Below are positions 1 to 8,362 of a stretch of DNA of 39,465 nucleotides, piece after piece. Position 1 is the stretch's first letter. Every line of letters begins with the position of its first letter. The notes under the pieces are model-generated. The model had not been told where the DNA came from. It ran no database searches and was given only the letters and a program-made list of their open reading frames with translations. The position numbers were made by a program, and so were the translations under genes. The DNA is from an uncultured Cytophagales bacterium (GTDB lineage Bacteria > Bacteroidota > Bacteroidia > Cytophagales > Bernardetiaceae), in NCBI GenBank assembly GCA_937136415.1, contig CAKZOK010000094.1:1-39465 (forward strand). The letters are read 5' to 3'.

Positions 1-413
1 TATTCATTTGCTATCCATTCTTCGGCATTTTCAAGAGAATCAAACATATTAGTTTGGATAAAATTTGTATTGTTTGAATATTTATCTACTGCCATTTTGC
101 CAAATACACTCTTTGGAATAATAAAAGCTATTTTCCTTACACCTGCTTGATAAATTCTAGGACTCCAATCTTCATTTAACCATCTTTGGTCATCTTCTGA
201 AATAACTCCTTGATTTCTTGTATCAGCAATAAAAGAAAGTGGTTGGTTAGGTTCTTTTTTTTCTTTATAAAATTTCAAACAAGCTTCTAAATATTCTTTG
301 AAACTGGTACTATTCATAAAGTGCTTTACTTCTGATAAAATATAAGCCCCATCTGCATGATAGGAAATTCGTGATATAGTATTTTCTAATAGAACTTCAT
401 TTTGCTCTGACAT
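1..413 (-). CDS. STAS/SEC14-like hypothetical protein, partial at window edge
   Basis: An open frame starts at the ATG at 413 (complement) with MSEQNEVLLENTISRISYHA and runs off the left edge without a stop after about 137 codons. It is a mixed alpha/beta protein without signal peptide or membrane segments. The middle (FIADTRNQGVISEDDQRWL, then VRKIAFIIPKSVFGKMAVD) and the acidic end (DSLENAEEWIANE) look like the small STAS-like proteins common in Cytophagales, where a beta strand carries an Asp-Thr-Arg and the C-terminal helix ends in an EEWI/KWL-type motif. The function is unknown. Family assignment is from pattern memory only. Few residues are probably missing, because the last helix is already visible. 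Confidence 0.6.
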   Translation of the reverse strand, partial: MSEQNEVLLENTISRISYHADGAYILSEVKHFMNSTSFKEYLEACLKFYKEKKEPNQPLSFIADTRNQGVISEDDQRWLNEDWSPRIYQAGVRKIAFIIPKSVFGKMAVDKYSNNTNFIQTNMFDSLENAEEWIANE

Positions 414-709
414 ATTTGTTGTGTTTATGGTAAAAAGTAACAAGTGTAAGAATTAAACGCAAAATAAATAAAAATAATAAAATTTCAATTAAATAATATT
501 GCCTTTATGAATATTTTAGCAAAAATTAAAACTAAGAATAGGGTCAAAAGTATTTTTTCTTACTTTGTTGTGGTTTTTACTTTATTTACAAAAGAGTATT
601 GTTTTTTTGAAAAAAACAGAAGGGTTAAAATTTATTTTGGCAAAATATAATTCTTAGATGTCAAAATGCTTATCTTTATTTCTCTAAATTTATACAAAAT
701 CCAATTATT
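414..709. other. Divergent intergenic region
   Basis: About 300 bases lie between the leftward STAS-like gene and the rightward universal stress gene, so both promoters should be here. The stretch is extremely AT-rich. I see no convincing ORF, tRNA or hairpin, and no clean TAnnTTTG box. Confidence 0.5.
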
Positions 710-1573
710 ATGTCTTTCAAAAATATTCTTGTTCCTATTGATTTTTCTTCTCGTTCGTATGCTGCCTTAAAGACGGCTGCCGATATTGCTCATCAGTGCG
801 ATGGCAAAATCACACTCTTACATATTATTGATGTCCCTGAATCTCAAGAGCTTGAATATCGAAAAGCCTTAGATATTCTTGATGATGATGGAGAAACTTC
901 TAAAAGAGAAATGCCTTTGATTCTCTTTACAATGAAGGAAACAAAAAGACAACTTCGTGAAGCAAGAGAAAAATATCCCAAAATTACATTTATAGAAAAG
1001 GTAGTTTTTGATAGAGTACATCGTCAAATTTATAGTGTAGTAGAGGAGTCTGACGTTGATTTGATTGCGATGGGGTCTAGTGGTGCATCAGGTTTGGGAG
1101 AAGTTTTTATTGGTTCGAATACTCAAAAAGTAATCCGAAATGCAAACTGTCCTGTTTTGGTAATCAAAGACGATGAAGGCAATTTTAATCCTCGTAATAT
1201 AGTTTTTGCATCTGATTTTTCAGAAACAGGAGGGCGAGCTGCCGAGCTATTTCCAATTTTCAAAACATTATATGGGAGTACGATACATTTTCTAAATATT
1301 GTTACACCAAGCACTTTCGAAGCCACTCCAACAACTCAAAAAAGAATTAGAGAGTTTGGAAAACAAACAAACTTAGAAGATTATACTATAAATATCTTTA
1401 ATTATTATACCGAAGAAGAAGGAATCCTAACCTTTGCAGAAGAAAATAAAGCTGATATGATTATGCTAGGAACACACGGAAGAAAAGGCTTTTCTAGGTT
1501 TATGATGGGCAGTATTGCCGAAAATGTAGCAAATCACTCCCAAATACCTGTTTTTGTTTTTCGTCAAGATTAA
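710..1573 (+). CDS. Universal stress protein, tandem UspA domains
   Basis: This is a soluble protein of 287 residues with two UspA folds in tandem, the usual layout of the long Usp class. Domain 1 (about 1-150) opens with FKNILVPIDFSSRSYAALK, and domain 2 (about 158-287) with PRNIVFASDFSETGGRAAEL. Both carry the ATP-binding G-2x-G-9x-G-S/T pattern, GSSGASGLGEVFIGS in domain 1 and GTHGRKGFSRFMMGS in domain 2, so both halves may bind ATP. Usp proteins act in cytoplasmic stress survival, and the ligand and partner of this one cannot be read. It is a single-gene unit, followed by a structured repeat (1594-1733) and then a terminator. The ATG at 710 begins directly at the first beta strand, so the start is well supported. 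Confidence 0.93.
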   Translation: MSFKNILVPIDFSSRSYAALKTAADIAHQCDGKITLLHIIDVPESQELEYRKALDILDDDGETSKREMPLILFTMKETKRQLREAREKYPKITFIEKVVFDRVHRQIYSVVEESDVDLIAMGSSGASGLGEVFIGSNTQKVIRNANCPVLVIKDDEGNFNPRNIVFASDFSETGGRAAELFPIFKTLYGSTIHFLNIVTPSTFEATPTTQKRIREFGKQTNLEDYTINIFNYYTEEEGILTFAEENKADMIMLGTHGRKGFSRFMMGSIAENVANHSQIPVFVFRQD

Positions 1574-1593
1574 TAATATTAACATTAATAAAT

Positions 1594-1733
1594 GGTATCA
1601 CGATTGTTTTTGTATGAAGTATTTTGTGTGTAAGGTTTTTTTGTAAAAACAATAAAACTGCTATTGTTGGTGTTTTAGTGATAGCGATATCAACAACAAT
1701 GCGAAGACACATGAAAAATTAATCGTGATAACC
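1594..1733 (+). repeat. Structured intergenic element, copy 1 (P1-P2-P3)
   Basis: Outer arms GGTATCACGATT (1594-1605) and AATCGTGATAACC (1721-1733) pair over 12 bp with one bulge (P1). A small hairpin GTTTTT/AAAAAC lies in the 5' half (P2, about 1634-1650). A third hairpin pairs TTGTTGGTGT (1664-1673) with ATATCAACAA (1687-1696), with G-U wobbles, around the loop TTTAGTGATAGCG (P3). Copies with the same layout lie at 5750-5874 and, on the other strand, 25934-26054. The P3 sequence is conserved among them, while P1 and P2 differ in sequence but still pair. Its role is unknown. Confidence 0.6.
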
Positions 1734-1766
1734 TTATAAATAATCAAGAAATAATATTTTATCTAC

Positions 1767-1796
1767 AAAGGCTTTATTTTTTGGAATAAAGTCTTT
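1767..1796 (+). terminator. Rho-independent terminator after the universal stress gene
   Basis: AAAGGCTTTATT (1767-1778) pairs with AATAAAGTCTTT (1785-1796) over 12 bp with one wobble, a 6-base loop, and a T-run that continues past the stem. It closes the unit containing the universal stress gene and the structured element before the lipase gene. Confidence 0.8.
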
Positions 1797-1854
1797 TTTA
1801 TGCCAAAACATATCAATAAAAACTTTCTTTACTTTTTAAGAGTAAAAATATAAA

Positions 1855-2673
1855 ATGATAGAAAATCAATCAAAAAAAATATTTAATTCAATTCAAAAAC
1901 CTATCGGAATTGTTCTTTCTGGTGGTGGTGGGCGTGCATTGGTGCATCTAGGAATTTGGAAAGCACTAGAAGAACAAAATATTCAACCCAACAAAATTAG
2001 TGGAGTAAGTATGGGAGCAATCATGGGAGCTATGTGGGCAGCAGGATATTCAGCAAACGAAACAACAAAGATATTTCAATCACAAAGTTGGAAAAAATGG
2101 CTTAGACCAACATGGAGTGAAAATGGAATTATTTCTATTCAAAAATTAAGAACTTTATTTTCAGAATATCTCCCAAAGAGCTTCGAAGAATTAAGTTTTC
2201 CTATTACTATTTCAGCTTTTTGTTTGCAAACAGCAAAAATTGAACGATTCGAAAGTGGAGATTTAATTACTCCTTTACTTGCCTCAATGGCTGTTCCTGC
2301 AATTTTTTCGCCTGTCAGAATCAAAGAATATGATTTTGTAGATAGTGGACTTTTAGAAAATTTGCCTACAAAACCATTCTATTATAATTCAATAAATAAT
2401 GAAAAAAAAGAATCTGATTATTTTGTAATTGGGATTCATTCAAATCCTTTAGATAAAAATTTTATTCCAATTTCTACTCGTTCGGTCATCGAAAGATACT
2501 TTCAAGCTGTGGGAGTTTTTATGGTAAAAAAAGATATTTCAAAGTGTGATATATATCTTGAACCTCAAGATATTGCTAATATAAAATTTTCGAATATGAA
2601 CATTGATAAAGCATCTCAGATTGGATATAATTACACAAAAGAATTTTTAAATAAATTTGAAATACAAAGTTAA
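1855..2673 (+). CDS. Patatin-like phospholipase (RssA-type)
   Basis: The protein has 272 residues and is a single patatin domain. The oxyanion-hole glycines are in LSGGGGRALVHLG (about 21-33), the nucleophile serine in the elbow GVSMGA (G-x-S-x-G), and the catalytic Asp in the motif DSGLLENLP, a variant of the family Asp-Gly-Ala/Gly. These make the Ser-Asp dyad of cytosolic lipid acyl hydrolases. There is no signal peptide and no C-terminal outer-membrane barrel, so this is the short intracellular RssA-like class and not the secreted PlpD-like class. It probably hydrolyses phospholipids or acyl esters; the substrate is unknown. The following VOC gene starts within about 70 bases, so the two may be co-transcribed. 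Confidence 0.88.
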   Translation: MIENQSKKIFNSIQKPIGIVLSGGGGRALVHLGIWKALEEQNIQPNKISGVSMGAIMGAMWAAGYSANETTKIFQSQSWKKWLRPTWSENGIISIQKLRTLFSEYLPKSFEELSFPITISAFCLQTAKIERFESGDLITPLLASMAVPAIFSPVRIKEYDFVDSGLLENLPTKPFYYNSINNEKKESDYFVIGIHSNPLDKNFIPISTRSVIERYFQAVGVFMVKKDISKCDIYLEPQDIANIKFSNMNIDKASQIGYNYTKEFLNKFEIQS

Positions 2674-2739
2674 GGATAGAATAATTTTATTACTATCTTT
2701 AGTGTTTCAAAATTTATCATGCACTTCAAAAATCATTTT

Positions 2740-3432
2740 ATGAAAATTAGAGAAATTACACTCTTCACAAATCAATTAAAAGAACAACTTCATTTTTATA
2801 AAAATACTTTGGGCTTTCGAATGATACATGAAAGTGATAAAAAATTTACCTTTCAAGCAGGTTTTACCAAAATGACTTTTGAGTTTAGTGAGCAAAAACA
2901 TGTTTATCATTATTGTTTTCTGATTCCTTCAAATCAATTATTGGCAGCTATAAAATGGCTCAATCCGAAGTTAGATATTATCAAAATTGAAGAAGAACGA
3001 ATTATTCAAAATTTTGAAGATTGGAATGCTGATTCTATTTATTTTTATGATGGAGCTGGGAATATTGCCGAGTTTATTGTGCGTCATGATTTGAAAAATG
3101 AAACAAAAAATGAGAGCTTTGACTTATCTCAAGTTTTATGTCTGAATGAAATTGGAATGCCAACTCAAAATGTAAAAAAAATAAATCAAGAGCTAGAAGA
3201 ACAATTAAACTCCACTTTTTGGAAAGGAGATTTGGAGCGTTTTGGTACAAATGGAAATCAAGAAGGATTATTTTTATTATTAAACAATCAAATCAAAAAA
3301 GAATGGTTTCCGACGCATTTGAACACAGAAGCATCGCCTTTTTATGGTATTTTTGAAGTAGAAAATTATCTTTATACACTACAATTTAAACAAGCAAAAA
3401 TGAATATTTTTGATAAAAAACAGATTCAATAA
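2740..3432 (+). CDS. VOC (glyoxalase/dioxygenase fold) family protein
   Basis: The N-terminal about 115 residues form one vicinal-oxygen-chelate module: MKIREITLFTNQLKEQLHFY, then KNTLGFRMIHES, and later the strand pair IYFYDGAGNIAEFIVRHD that holds the usual metal-ligand Glu. The C-terminal half is a weaker second module. VOC proteins are often metalloenzymes of glyoxalase or dioxygenase type, and the substrate here cannot be predicted. An upstream in-frame ATG at 2719 would add MHFKNHF; I prefer 2740 because the first beta strand begins there. The gene lies between the lipase and DUF4112 genes on the same strand. Confidence 0.75.
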   Translation: MKIREITLFTNQLKEQLHFYKNTLGFRMIHESDKKFTFQAGFTKMTFEFSEQKHVYHYCFLIPSNQLLAAIKWLNPKLDIIKIEEERIIQNFEDWNADSIYFYDGAGNIAEFIVRHDLKNETKNESFDLSQVLCLNEIGMPTQNVKKINQELEEQLNSTFWKGDLERFGTNGNQEGLFLLLNNQIKKEWFPTHLNTEASPFYGIFEVENYLYTLQFKQAKMNIFDKKQIQ

Positions 3433-3488
3433 ATAAAGGATTTTATAAAAATTACAAACGCAAAAACAAGACTTCTCATTCATAAATT

Positions 3489-3983
3489 ATGAAAAAACAA
3501 ACCGAACTTGTAAAAAAAGAACTTCCAAAAGAACTTGCTTGGATTGACAAAACCTCAACAGTTTTAGATGATATTTTTAAAGTTCCTGCAACAGATTTTC
3601 GTTTTGGACTTGACCCACTTATTGGGCTTGTACCTGTGGTAGGCGATTTTGTGGGATTTGCTATTTCGGCTTCAATGGTCTTGGCAATCGTTCGTCATGG
3701 TGTAAGCCTTTCAGTTTTGACAAAAATTTTGGGAAATATTACCTTTGATTATTTGGTCGGATTATTTCCTTTTTTGGGAGATTTTTTTGATGTTGCTTAC
3801 AAATCCAATAGAAGAAATGTAGATATTTTGAAAGAATATTATACTTCTGGAAAACATACAGAATCTAGCAAATATATTGTTTGGTTTGCTGTAATAACCT
3901 TTTTGATTCTTCTGGCTGGCTTTGTTGCTGGGAGTATTTATCTGACTTGGCAAGTCTTGAGTAGCTTTTTGGGTGCATTATAA
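3489..3983 (+). CDS. DUF4112 membrane protein
   Basis: This 164-residue protein has the DUF4112 signature: an amphipathic front (ELAWIDKTSTVLDDIF), then FRFGLDPLIGLVPVVGDF with the characteristic repeated PxxGDF turn (VPVVGDFVGF and later LFPFLGDFFDVAYKSNRRN), and a C-terminal hydrophobic segment at about 128-155. It is probably an inner-membrane protein with a re-entrant or two-helix hairpin plus one C-terminal helix. No function is established for the family. It ends only 14 bases before the 3' end of the convergent aminotransferase gene. Confidence 0.85.
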   Translation: MKKQTELVKKELPKELAWIDKTSTVLDDIFKVPATDFRFGLDPLIGLVPVVGDFVGFAISASMVLAIVRHGVSLSVLTKILGNITFDYLVGLFPFLGDFFDVAYKSNRRNVDILKEYYTSGKHTESSKYIVWFAVITFLILLAGFVAGSIYLTWQVLSSFLGAL

Positions 3984-3997
3984 TTGAAGTTTGATTT

Positions 3998-4936
3998 TTA
4001 GTTTGAGAAAATCAAATTTACTTCATTTATCCATTTTATCATTATTTCAATTTGTCTTTGAGTTTTTATTTTGATTATCTGAATAGACTGAACAGCATTT
4101 GTAGTAAAAATAATTTCAGCTTGATTTACTTCTGTTTTTGTAATTGATTTTTCTTCAATATAAATTTCAGGATTATTTTGATTACTATTTTGATAATTAT
4201 CTAATAAAAAACTTCTCATTGTTCCCATTACACCTCCTTCGGAAGCTGGAGGTGTGATAAAATGCAATTTATTTTCGTTTTTATTTTCATTAGAGAAATT
4301 ATTTTTTAAAATAAAAACATTTGCAGCTCCTGCTTCTGCAATTCTATTTTCATTATTGAGCAAAAAAACCTCATCAGCTTTTTGTTCTTTTCTGTATTTT
4401 CCTGCCAAAACATAAGGCAAGGCATCAACTTTTTTGAAAACTGAAAAACGAGAAGGAAAAAGAGGTAATTCATCAAAAAAAACATACCTTTTTTGTATTT
4501 TTTTTATATCAAAATTATCTGAATCAAAATGTTTTAATGTATCAATTTTTTGTAAAGTAATTACAAATTCAGAACTTGATTTTATAGGTGTGTAGAGTCC
4601 TCCTTCGCTTCTAAAAACAGTCAAACGAGCCTTAAAATCATTTTTTCTTTCTTTAATATTTGTATTTAGAGGAGTTATTGAAAAAATAGTTTTTAGGATT
4701 TCATTTTTCAAAAAATCACTTTCTAATCTATCATATCCAAAATTTTCCATTCCTTTTGAAAGCCTTTCAAAATGATATTTCCATAATGGAATAGAATAAT
4801 TTATTCTATTGTTTTTTATGTTTCTTATAATTCGTATTGTTTCGAAAAGTGCATCTGCATAACAGAAAGCCCTATTTTGTGCAGAAAAAAGAAGTTTATT
4901 TTTATCTTGATAGATTTTTCCGTTATGATTTAGCAT
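3998..4936 (-). CDS. Class IV PLP-dependent aminotransferase (aminodeoxychorismate lyase/BCAT type)
   Basis: The 312-residue protein follows the fold-type IV plan: NRAFCYADALFETIRI near the N-terminus (family D-x-x-F-E-T), the likely PLP lysine in FKKVDALPYVLAGKYRK, the cofactor-binding Glu in NRIAEAGAANVFIL, the phosphate-side segment PPASEGGVMGTMRSFLL, and FTTNAVQSI at the end. Members make p-aminobenzoate from aminodeoxychorismate (PabC) or transaminate branched-chain amino acids. The divergent N-terminal half and absence of a clear BCAT arginine pattern make the PabC-like group more likely, but I cannot decide. Asn/Lys-rich inserts are present. The gene lies 20 bases downstream of the lipoprotein gene on the same strand. 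Confidence 0.82.
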   Translation of the reverse strand: MLNHNGKIYQDKNKLLFSAQNRAFCYADALFETIRIIRNIKNNRINYSIPLWKYHFERLSKGMENFGYDRLESDFLKNEILKTIFSITPLNTNIKERKNDFKARLTVFRSEGGLYTPIKSSSEFVITLQKIDTLKHFDSDNFDIKKIQKRYVFFDELPLFPSRFSVFKKVDALPYVLAGKYRKEQKADEVFLLNNENRIAEAGAANVFILKNNFSNENKNENKLHFITPPASEGGVMGTMRSFLLDNYQNSNQNNPEIYIEEKSITKTEVNQAEIIFTTNAVQSIQIIKIKTQRQIEIMIKWINEVNLIFSN

Positions 4937-4956
4937 TTTATTATTTGGAATTTTTC

Positions 4957-5706
4957 TTATTTACTCAACAAAATTTCTTCATATTCTTTTCGTTGTTCTT
5001 CTTCTATCAAAGGAGTTGATATTTGAACAGAATCCTTTAGGCTTTTGGCATCTCTAAGCTGTTTTAATTCTAACTTGTTGATATAAACAGGGTCTTTCAA
5101 GTCAAAAACTCGGTTGGAATCACTATCTGCAATATATCTAAAATAAATTTGTCCTTTTTCTCTTTCTACTGTCCAATCAATAGTTCGTGTATTTCGTGGA
5201 GTAACAGCTCTAAAATGACGACCTCTATTGTCAGAAACATACATTACAACGGCATCTTTCCAGTTATAAAAACCATCTTGATTAGAATCTTCATGAATTG
5301 TTTTGTACAAAATAATAGTAAATGATTCTTTATATGTTCCTATTTCTTCAAAAGAAAAAGCAATTCGTTTGAATTTTTGGGTGGTAAGAAGATGTGTTTC
5401 TTTACTTCTTTCATCAAAGAAAATCAAATTATGAGCATTTTGTGAAATATCTTCTGCTGTTTTTCCATCATCTGTATAACGAGCATCTGCAATATCTCTT
5501 TCATCTACAATCTGCATAGGAATAACTGTAAAATCTGTATTTTTGATAGAAACAGGTTGCCCATAAATAACTCTGCGTTGGTCTTTTTCATTCGACGTTT
5601 CTGAAATAGGTTGGGTAGAATCACACCCACTCAACAAAACAGATAAAAAGATAATTTTTGAGAAATAAAAAACAGGATTAGAAGTAAGAGAGTATTTTTT
5701 TTTCAT
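4957..5706 (-). CDS. Lipoprotein with two EF-hand-like acidic loops
   Basis: The protein has 249 residues with a lysine-rich start, a hydrophobic segment and the lipobox LLSGC, so it should be lipidated and anchored in the outer or inner membrane facing the periplasm. Two loops resemble calcium-binding EF-hand/dockerin loops: DSNQDGFYNWKDAV and DSDSNRVFDLKDPV, each inside a short beta-rich stretch. The family is not one I can name. It precedes the aminotransferase gene by 20 bases and may share its transcript. A structured repeat (5750-5874) sits directly upstream, where its promoter would be expected. Confidence 0.75.
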   Translation of the reverse strand: MKKKYSLTSNPVFYFSKIIFLSVLLSGCDSTQPISETSNEKDQRRVIYGQPVSIKNTDFTVIPMQIVDERDIADARYTDDGKTAEDISQNAHNLIFFDERSKETHLLTTQKFKRIAFSFEEIGTYKESFTIILYKTIHEDSNQDGFYNWKDAVVMYVSDNRGRHFRAVTPRNTRTIDWTVEREKGQIYFRYIADSDSNRVFDLKDPVYINKLELKQLRDAKSLKDSVQISTPLIEEEQRKEYEEILLSK

Positions 5707-5749
5707 GTGAAAACAAAAAGTAATTTTGATAAAGCAAATATTGAGGCTG

Positions 5750-5874
5750 TTTAAGAATGTGTATTTTTTTTAGAATCGGATTTGCAAACCCAACTCTAAG
5801 GAAAATAACCTAACCTTTATTGGTGTTTTAGTGTAGTGATACCAACAAATACACGCACAAAACCAATTCTTAAA
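5750..5874 (+). repeat. Structured intergenic element, copy 2 (P1-P2-P3)
   Basis: Outer arms TTTAAGAAT (5750-5758) and ATTCTTAAA (5866-5874) pair perfectly over 9 bp. The 5' half holds a second hairpin bounded by TTAGA and TCTAA (about 5770-5799). The third hairpin pairs TTGGTGT (5820-5826) with ATACCAA (5839-5845) around a loop containing TTTAGTGTAGTG, as in copy 1. The spacing from the left outer arm to the third hairpin (about 60 bases) and from there to the right arm (about 20) matches copy 1. An alternative pairing ACCTAA/TTAGGT also exists across it. Confidence 0.55.
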
Positions 5875-5957
5875 AAAGGTTGTTAGGTAATAATTACGAA
5901 TGCAAATTAAAAAATAAGAATTTATTTCTAATTATAAATGAAAATAAAAGGCATTTT

Positions 5958-5991
5958 TTATGGGATAAAATTAAATTATTCTATCCCATAA
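5958..5991. terminator. Hairpin downstream of the TlpA-like gene
   Basis: TTATGGGATA (5958-5967) pairs perfectly with TATCCCATAA (5982-5991). It lies 38 bases beyond the stop of the leftward TlpA-like gene and is likely its transcript end, although the T-run after it on that strand is weak. Confidence 0.5.
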
Positions 5992-6028
5992 TTTAATAAA
6001 AAATGATAAATATTGATTTGTATCTAAA

Positions 6029-6622
6029 TTAATTTTTATTAGTATCAGTGGTCATTGTTTCCTTTTCTTTTGCCAACTCTTCTTTTATAAATTCAATATA
6101 ATGCGCCTCGTCCCCAGGGTTATACGAAGTATGCTGCCAAACAATCTCGCCCTTTGAATTAACGATAAATGTATGAGGAACATTTTGCACATTCAAGGCA
6201 CGTTTCAAATCACTATTTTCATCACTATAAACTTCAAACGCCCAGTTTTTTCCATTTGCAATAGTAGGAATACGCATTTTGCTACGAGCATCATCAACAG
6301 AAACAGCAACTACTTTTACGCCTGTTTCTTCTTGCCAGTCGATGTATTCATCATTGATTGCGCTAAGTTCGGAGATGCAAGGTTTGCACCAAGTAGCCCA
6401 AAAACTAATGATAGTATAACCTTCCTTATTGAGAGTTTCTTGTATATTAATTGTCTGATTTTTGAGTGTTTTGATAGTAACTGAAGGAACAGTTGATTTT
6501 GGAGATAATGCTTTTTTATTTATTGTAAAAGAAGACAAAGAAATGCCCATTAAAAACAAGAAAAGGAGAGAAGAAAAGACAGATATTTTGATATAATTTT
6601 TTTTCGTAGTCATAACAAACAA
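6029..6622 (-). CDS. TlpA-family thiol-disulfide oxidoreductase, exported
   Basis: The 197-residue protein carries an N-terminal hydrophobic export segment (ISVFSSLLFLFLMGISLSSF) followed by a thioredoxin fold with the redox motif WCKPC in FWATWCKPCISELSAI, and the cis-proline in QNVPHTFIVNSKG. This fits a periplasmic or membrane-tethered TlpA/ResA-like reductase used for cytochrome maturation or for reducing extracytoplasmic disulfides. An internal ATG at 6613 (MTTKKNYIK) is an equally good start. The C-terminus ends in a short charged tail. It appears to be a single-gene unit. Confidence 0.88.
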   Translation of the reverse strand: MFVMTTKKNYIKISVFSSLLFLFLMGISLSSFTINKKALSPKSTVPSVTIKTLKNQTINIQETLNKEGYTIISFWATWCKPCISELSAINDEYIDWQEETGVKVVAVSVDDARSKMRIPTIANGKNWAFEVYSDENSDLKRALNVQNVPHTFIVNSKGEIVWQHTSYNPGDEAHYIEFIKEELAKEKETMTTDTNKN

Positions 6623-6838
6623 TTTTTTTAGGGTAAATAAATTAAATATATTTTTGTTGAGTGTGAATTATTGATGCAAAATAAGTTTTTAATCCACATT
6701 ATTCTCAAAAATACTACTTTCTTGTTCAGAAATTCAATAGTAAGTATAAATTTATGAGTGATTTTACAAAAGAAAAGTATAAATTTGATTATAAATTATA
6801 TAAAAGCTAAAATTGTGCTGTTTTTTTATGAAAAATTA
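6623..6838. other. Divergent intergenic region between TlpA-like gene and queA
   Basis: Together with the queA promoter and leader this gap exceeds 300 bases. I see no ORF of note and no RNA gene. It holds the divergent promoters, and only the rightward one is clear. Confidence 0.4.
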
Positions 6839-6870
6839 TTTGAGCATAAAATAACTATTATGTATTTTTG
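6839..6870 (+). promoter_or_regulatory. Bacteroidota-type promoter of queA
   Basis: TTTG at 6839-6842 and TATTTTTG at 6863-6870 are separated by exactly 20 bases. This matches the -33 TTTG and -7 TAnnTTTG boxes recognised by the Bacteroidota primary sigma factor. Transcription should begin a few bases after 6870 and run into the queA leader. Confidence 0.65.
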
Positions 6871-6944
6871 TAGTTAGTTTCGATAATTGTTATCTAACTT
6901 AAAAAATAATAGCATAACAATTTTATTTTTATGAAGCACTCAAT

Positions 6945-8063
6945 ATAAAATTAAAATCCATCACCCCAAAACCTACAACTATTATCAAAGCACCTGGTTA
7001 CAAATCTACAAAACGCTACAAATTATCGTCATTCAAATTTGAATTACCTCAAGAATTAACAGCAAAATACCCTACCGACAATCGTGATGATTCTCGCCTT
7101 ATGGTGGTGCATCGTGATACAGGGCTTATCGAACACAAAATGTTCAAAGATGTATTAGATTATTTTGGGGAAGGCGACAAAATGGTGGTCAATAACACAA
7201 TGGTTTTTCCTGCTCGTTTGTATGGATATAAAGAAAAAACAAACGCCAAAATTGAAGTATTTTTATTAAGAGAACTAAACCCTACTTCACACCTTTGGGA
7301 CGTACTAGTCGATCCTGCTCGTAAAATTAGAGTTGGAAACAAACTTTTCTTTGGAGAGGGCGAATTGGTAGCAGAAGTAATTGACAATACCACTTCAAGA
7401 GGACGTACTATTCGTTTCTTGTATGATGGAGAGCCTGAAGAATTTTACAAAACATTAGAAGAATTGGGCGAAACTCCTCTTCCTCGTGAAATTGGTAGAG
7501 AAGCAGAAGAGTCAGACAAAGAGCGTTATCAGACTATCTTTGCAAGCCAAAAAGGAGCTGTTGCTGCGCCTACGGCTGGGCTTCATTTTACGCCTCAACT
7601 TCAGAAAAAATTACAATTACAAGGAACAAGTTTTCACCCTATTACACTTCATTTGGGGCTAGGAATGTTCCGTCAAGTAGAAGTTGAAGATTTGACAAAA
7701 CACAAAATGGATTCTGAAAATTTTGATGTTGGAGAAGAAACTGTCAAGGCTGTGAATGAAGCCATTGATGGAAAGAAGAAAATTTGTGCTGTCGGAACTA
7801 CCTCGTTGCGTGCCTTAGAATCTTCTGTTTCGGCAAGCGAACATCTAAAACCAAATGGTGGCTGGACAGACAAATTTATTTTTCCTCCGTATGAGTTCAA
7901 AATTTGTAATGCTCTTATTTCTAATTTTCATTATCCACAATCTACCCTTTTGATGATGAATTGTGCCTTTGGAGGGTATGAATTAGTTATGGAGGCGTAT
8001 GAATTAGCAATAAAAGAAAAATATCGTTTCTTTAGTTATGGTGATGCAATGCTTATTATCTAA
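6945..8063 (+). CDS. queA: S-adenosylmethionine:tRNA ribosyltransferase-isomerase QueA, start unresolved
   Basis: QueA transfers and rearranges the ribosyl part of SAM onto preQ1-modified tRNA to give epoxyqueuosine at position 34. The conserved core is present: [74 protein letters not shown], and the end [11 protein letters not shown]. Family similarity begins at least 19 codons before the first in-frame ATG (7101), which sits inside the conserved N-terminus. The frame is open back to a TAA at 6915 but has no ATG, GTG or TTG there. An ATG at 6931 is in another frame and hits a stop after five codons. I place the start at the ATA at 6945 only provisionally. A two-base error or frameshift near 6944 would restore the frame from the ATG at 6931. 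Confidence 0.85.
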   Translation: MKLKSITPKPTTIIKAPGYKSTKRYKLSSFKFELPQELTAKYPTDNRDDSRLMVVHRDTGLIEHKMFKDVLDYFGEGDKMVVNNTMVFPARLYGYKEKTNAKIEVFLLRELNPTSHLWDVLVDPARKIRVGNKLFFGEGELVAEVIDNTTSRGRTIRFLYDGEPEEFYKTLEELGETPLPREIGREAEESDKERYQTIFASQKGAVAAPTAGLHFTPQLQKKLQLQGTSFHPITLHLGLGMFRQVEVEDLTKHKMDSENFDVGEETVKAVNEAIDGKKKICAVGTTSLRALESSVSASEHLKPNGGWTDKFIFPPYEFKICNALISNFHYPQSTLLMMNCAFGGYELVMEAYELAIKEKYRFFSYGDAMLII

Positions 8064-8106
8064 TTTCTTTTTTAAGAATTAGTTAATTTTTGAAACAAAA
8101 AGACAC

Positions 8107-8142
8107 AAAAATCCTTTTATTTGTAAAAATGAAAGGATTTTT
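8107..8142 (+). terminator. Rho-independent terminator of queA
   Basis: AAAAATCCTTT (8107-8117) pairs with AAAGGATTTTT (8132-8142), a perfect 11-bp stem followed by more T residues. Confidence 0.85.
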
Positions 8143-8159
8143 TTTGTAACTTAATGAAT

Positions 8160-8217
8160 GTTATCACGCTTATTTTTACCTAAAACATTTTGTTTGTTCG
8201 TTTTTTAGCAAACAAAC
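8160..8217 (+). repeat. Possible degenerate structured element with hairpin
   Basis: GTTATCACG at 8160 recurs in the right arm (reverse complement) of the structured element at 1594-1733. GTTTGTTCG (8192-8200) and CAAACAAAC (8209-8217) form a 9-bp hairpin with one mismatch. The outer pairing is weak. TTGTTTGTTCGTTT (8190-8203) matches 13 of 14 bases of the complement of 12166-12179. The rest of the gap up to 8362 holds nothing I recognise. Confidence 0.35.
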
Positions 8218-8362
8218 ACACACAAAAATTAAAGGCAGTAAAACTAATTATAAATCTAAATCGCTGATTAATAATGATTTGTGATGAAGATTATATAGCA
8301 AATTAATTCCTATTTCTTAATTAAGTTGCCTAGTTCTATTTATAAAAATTAATCAAAAAACA

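Noticed and set aside
1594..1733. MITE or IS remnant
   Set aside because: The terminal arms differ between copies and no target-site duplication or transposase is visible. Conservation lies in the inner hairpin.
1594..1733. Retron msr-msd or integron attC site
   Set aside because: There is no reverse transcriptase or integrase gene in the window, and the arms lack the attC core GTTRRRY.
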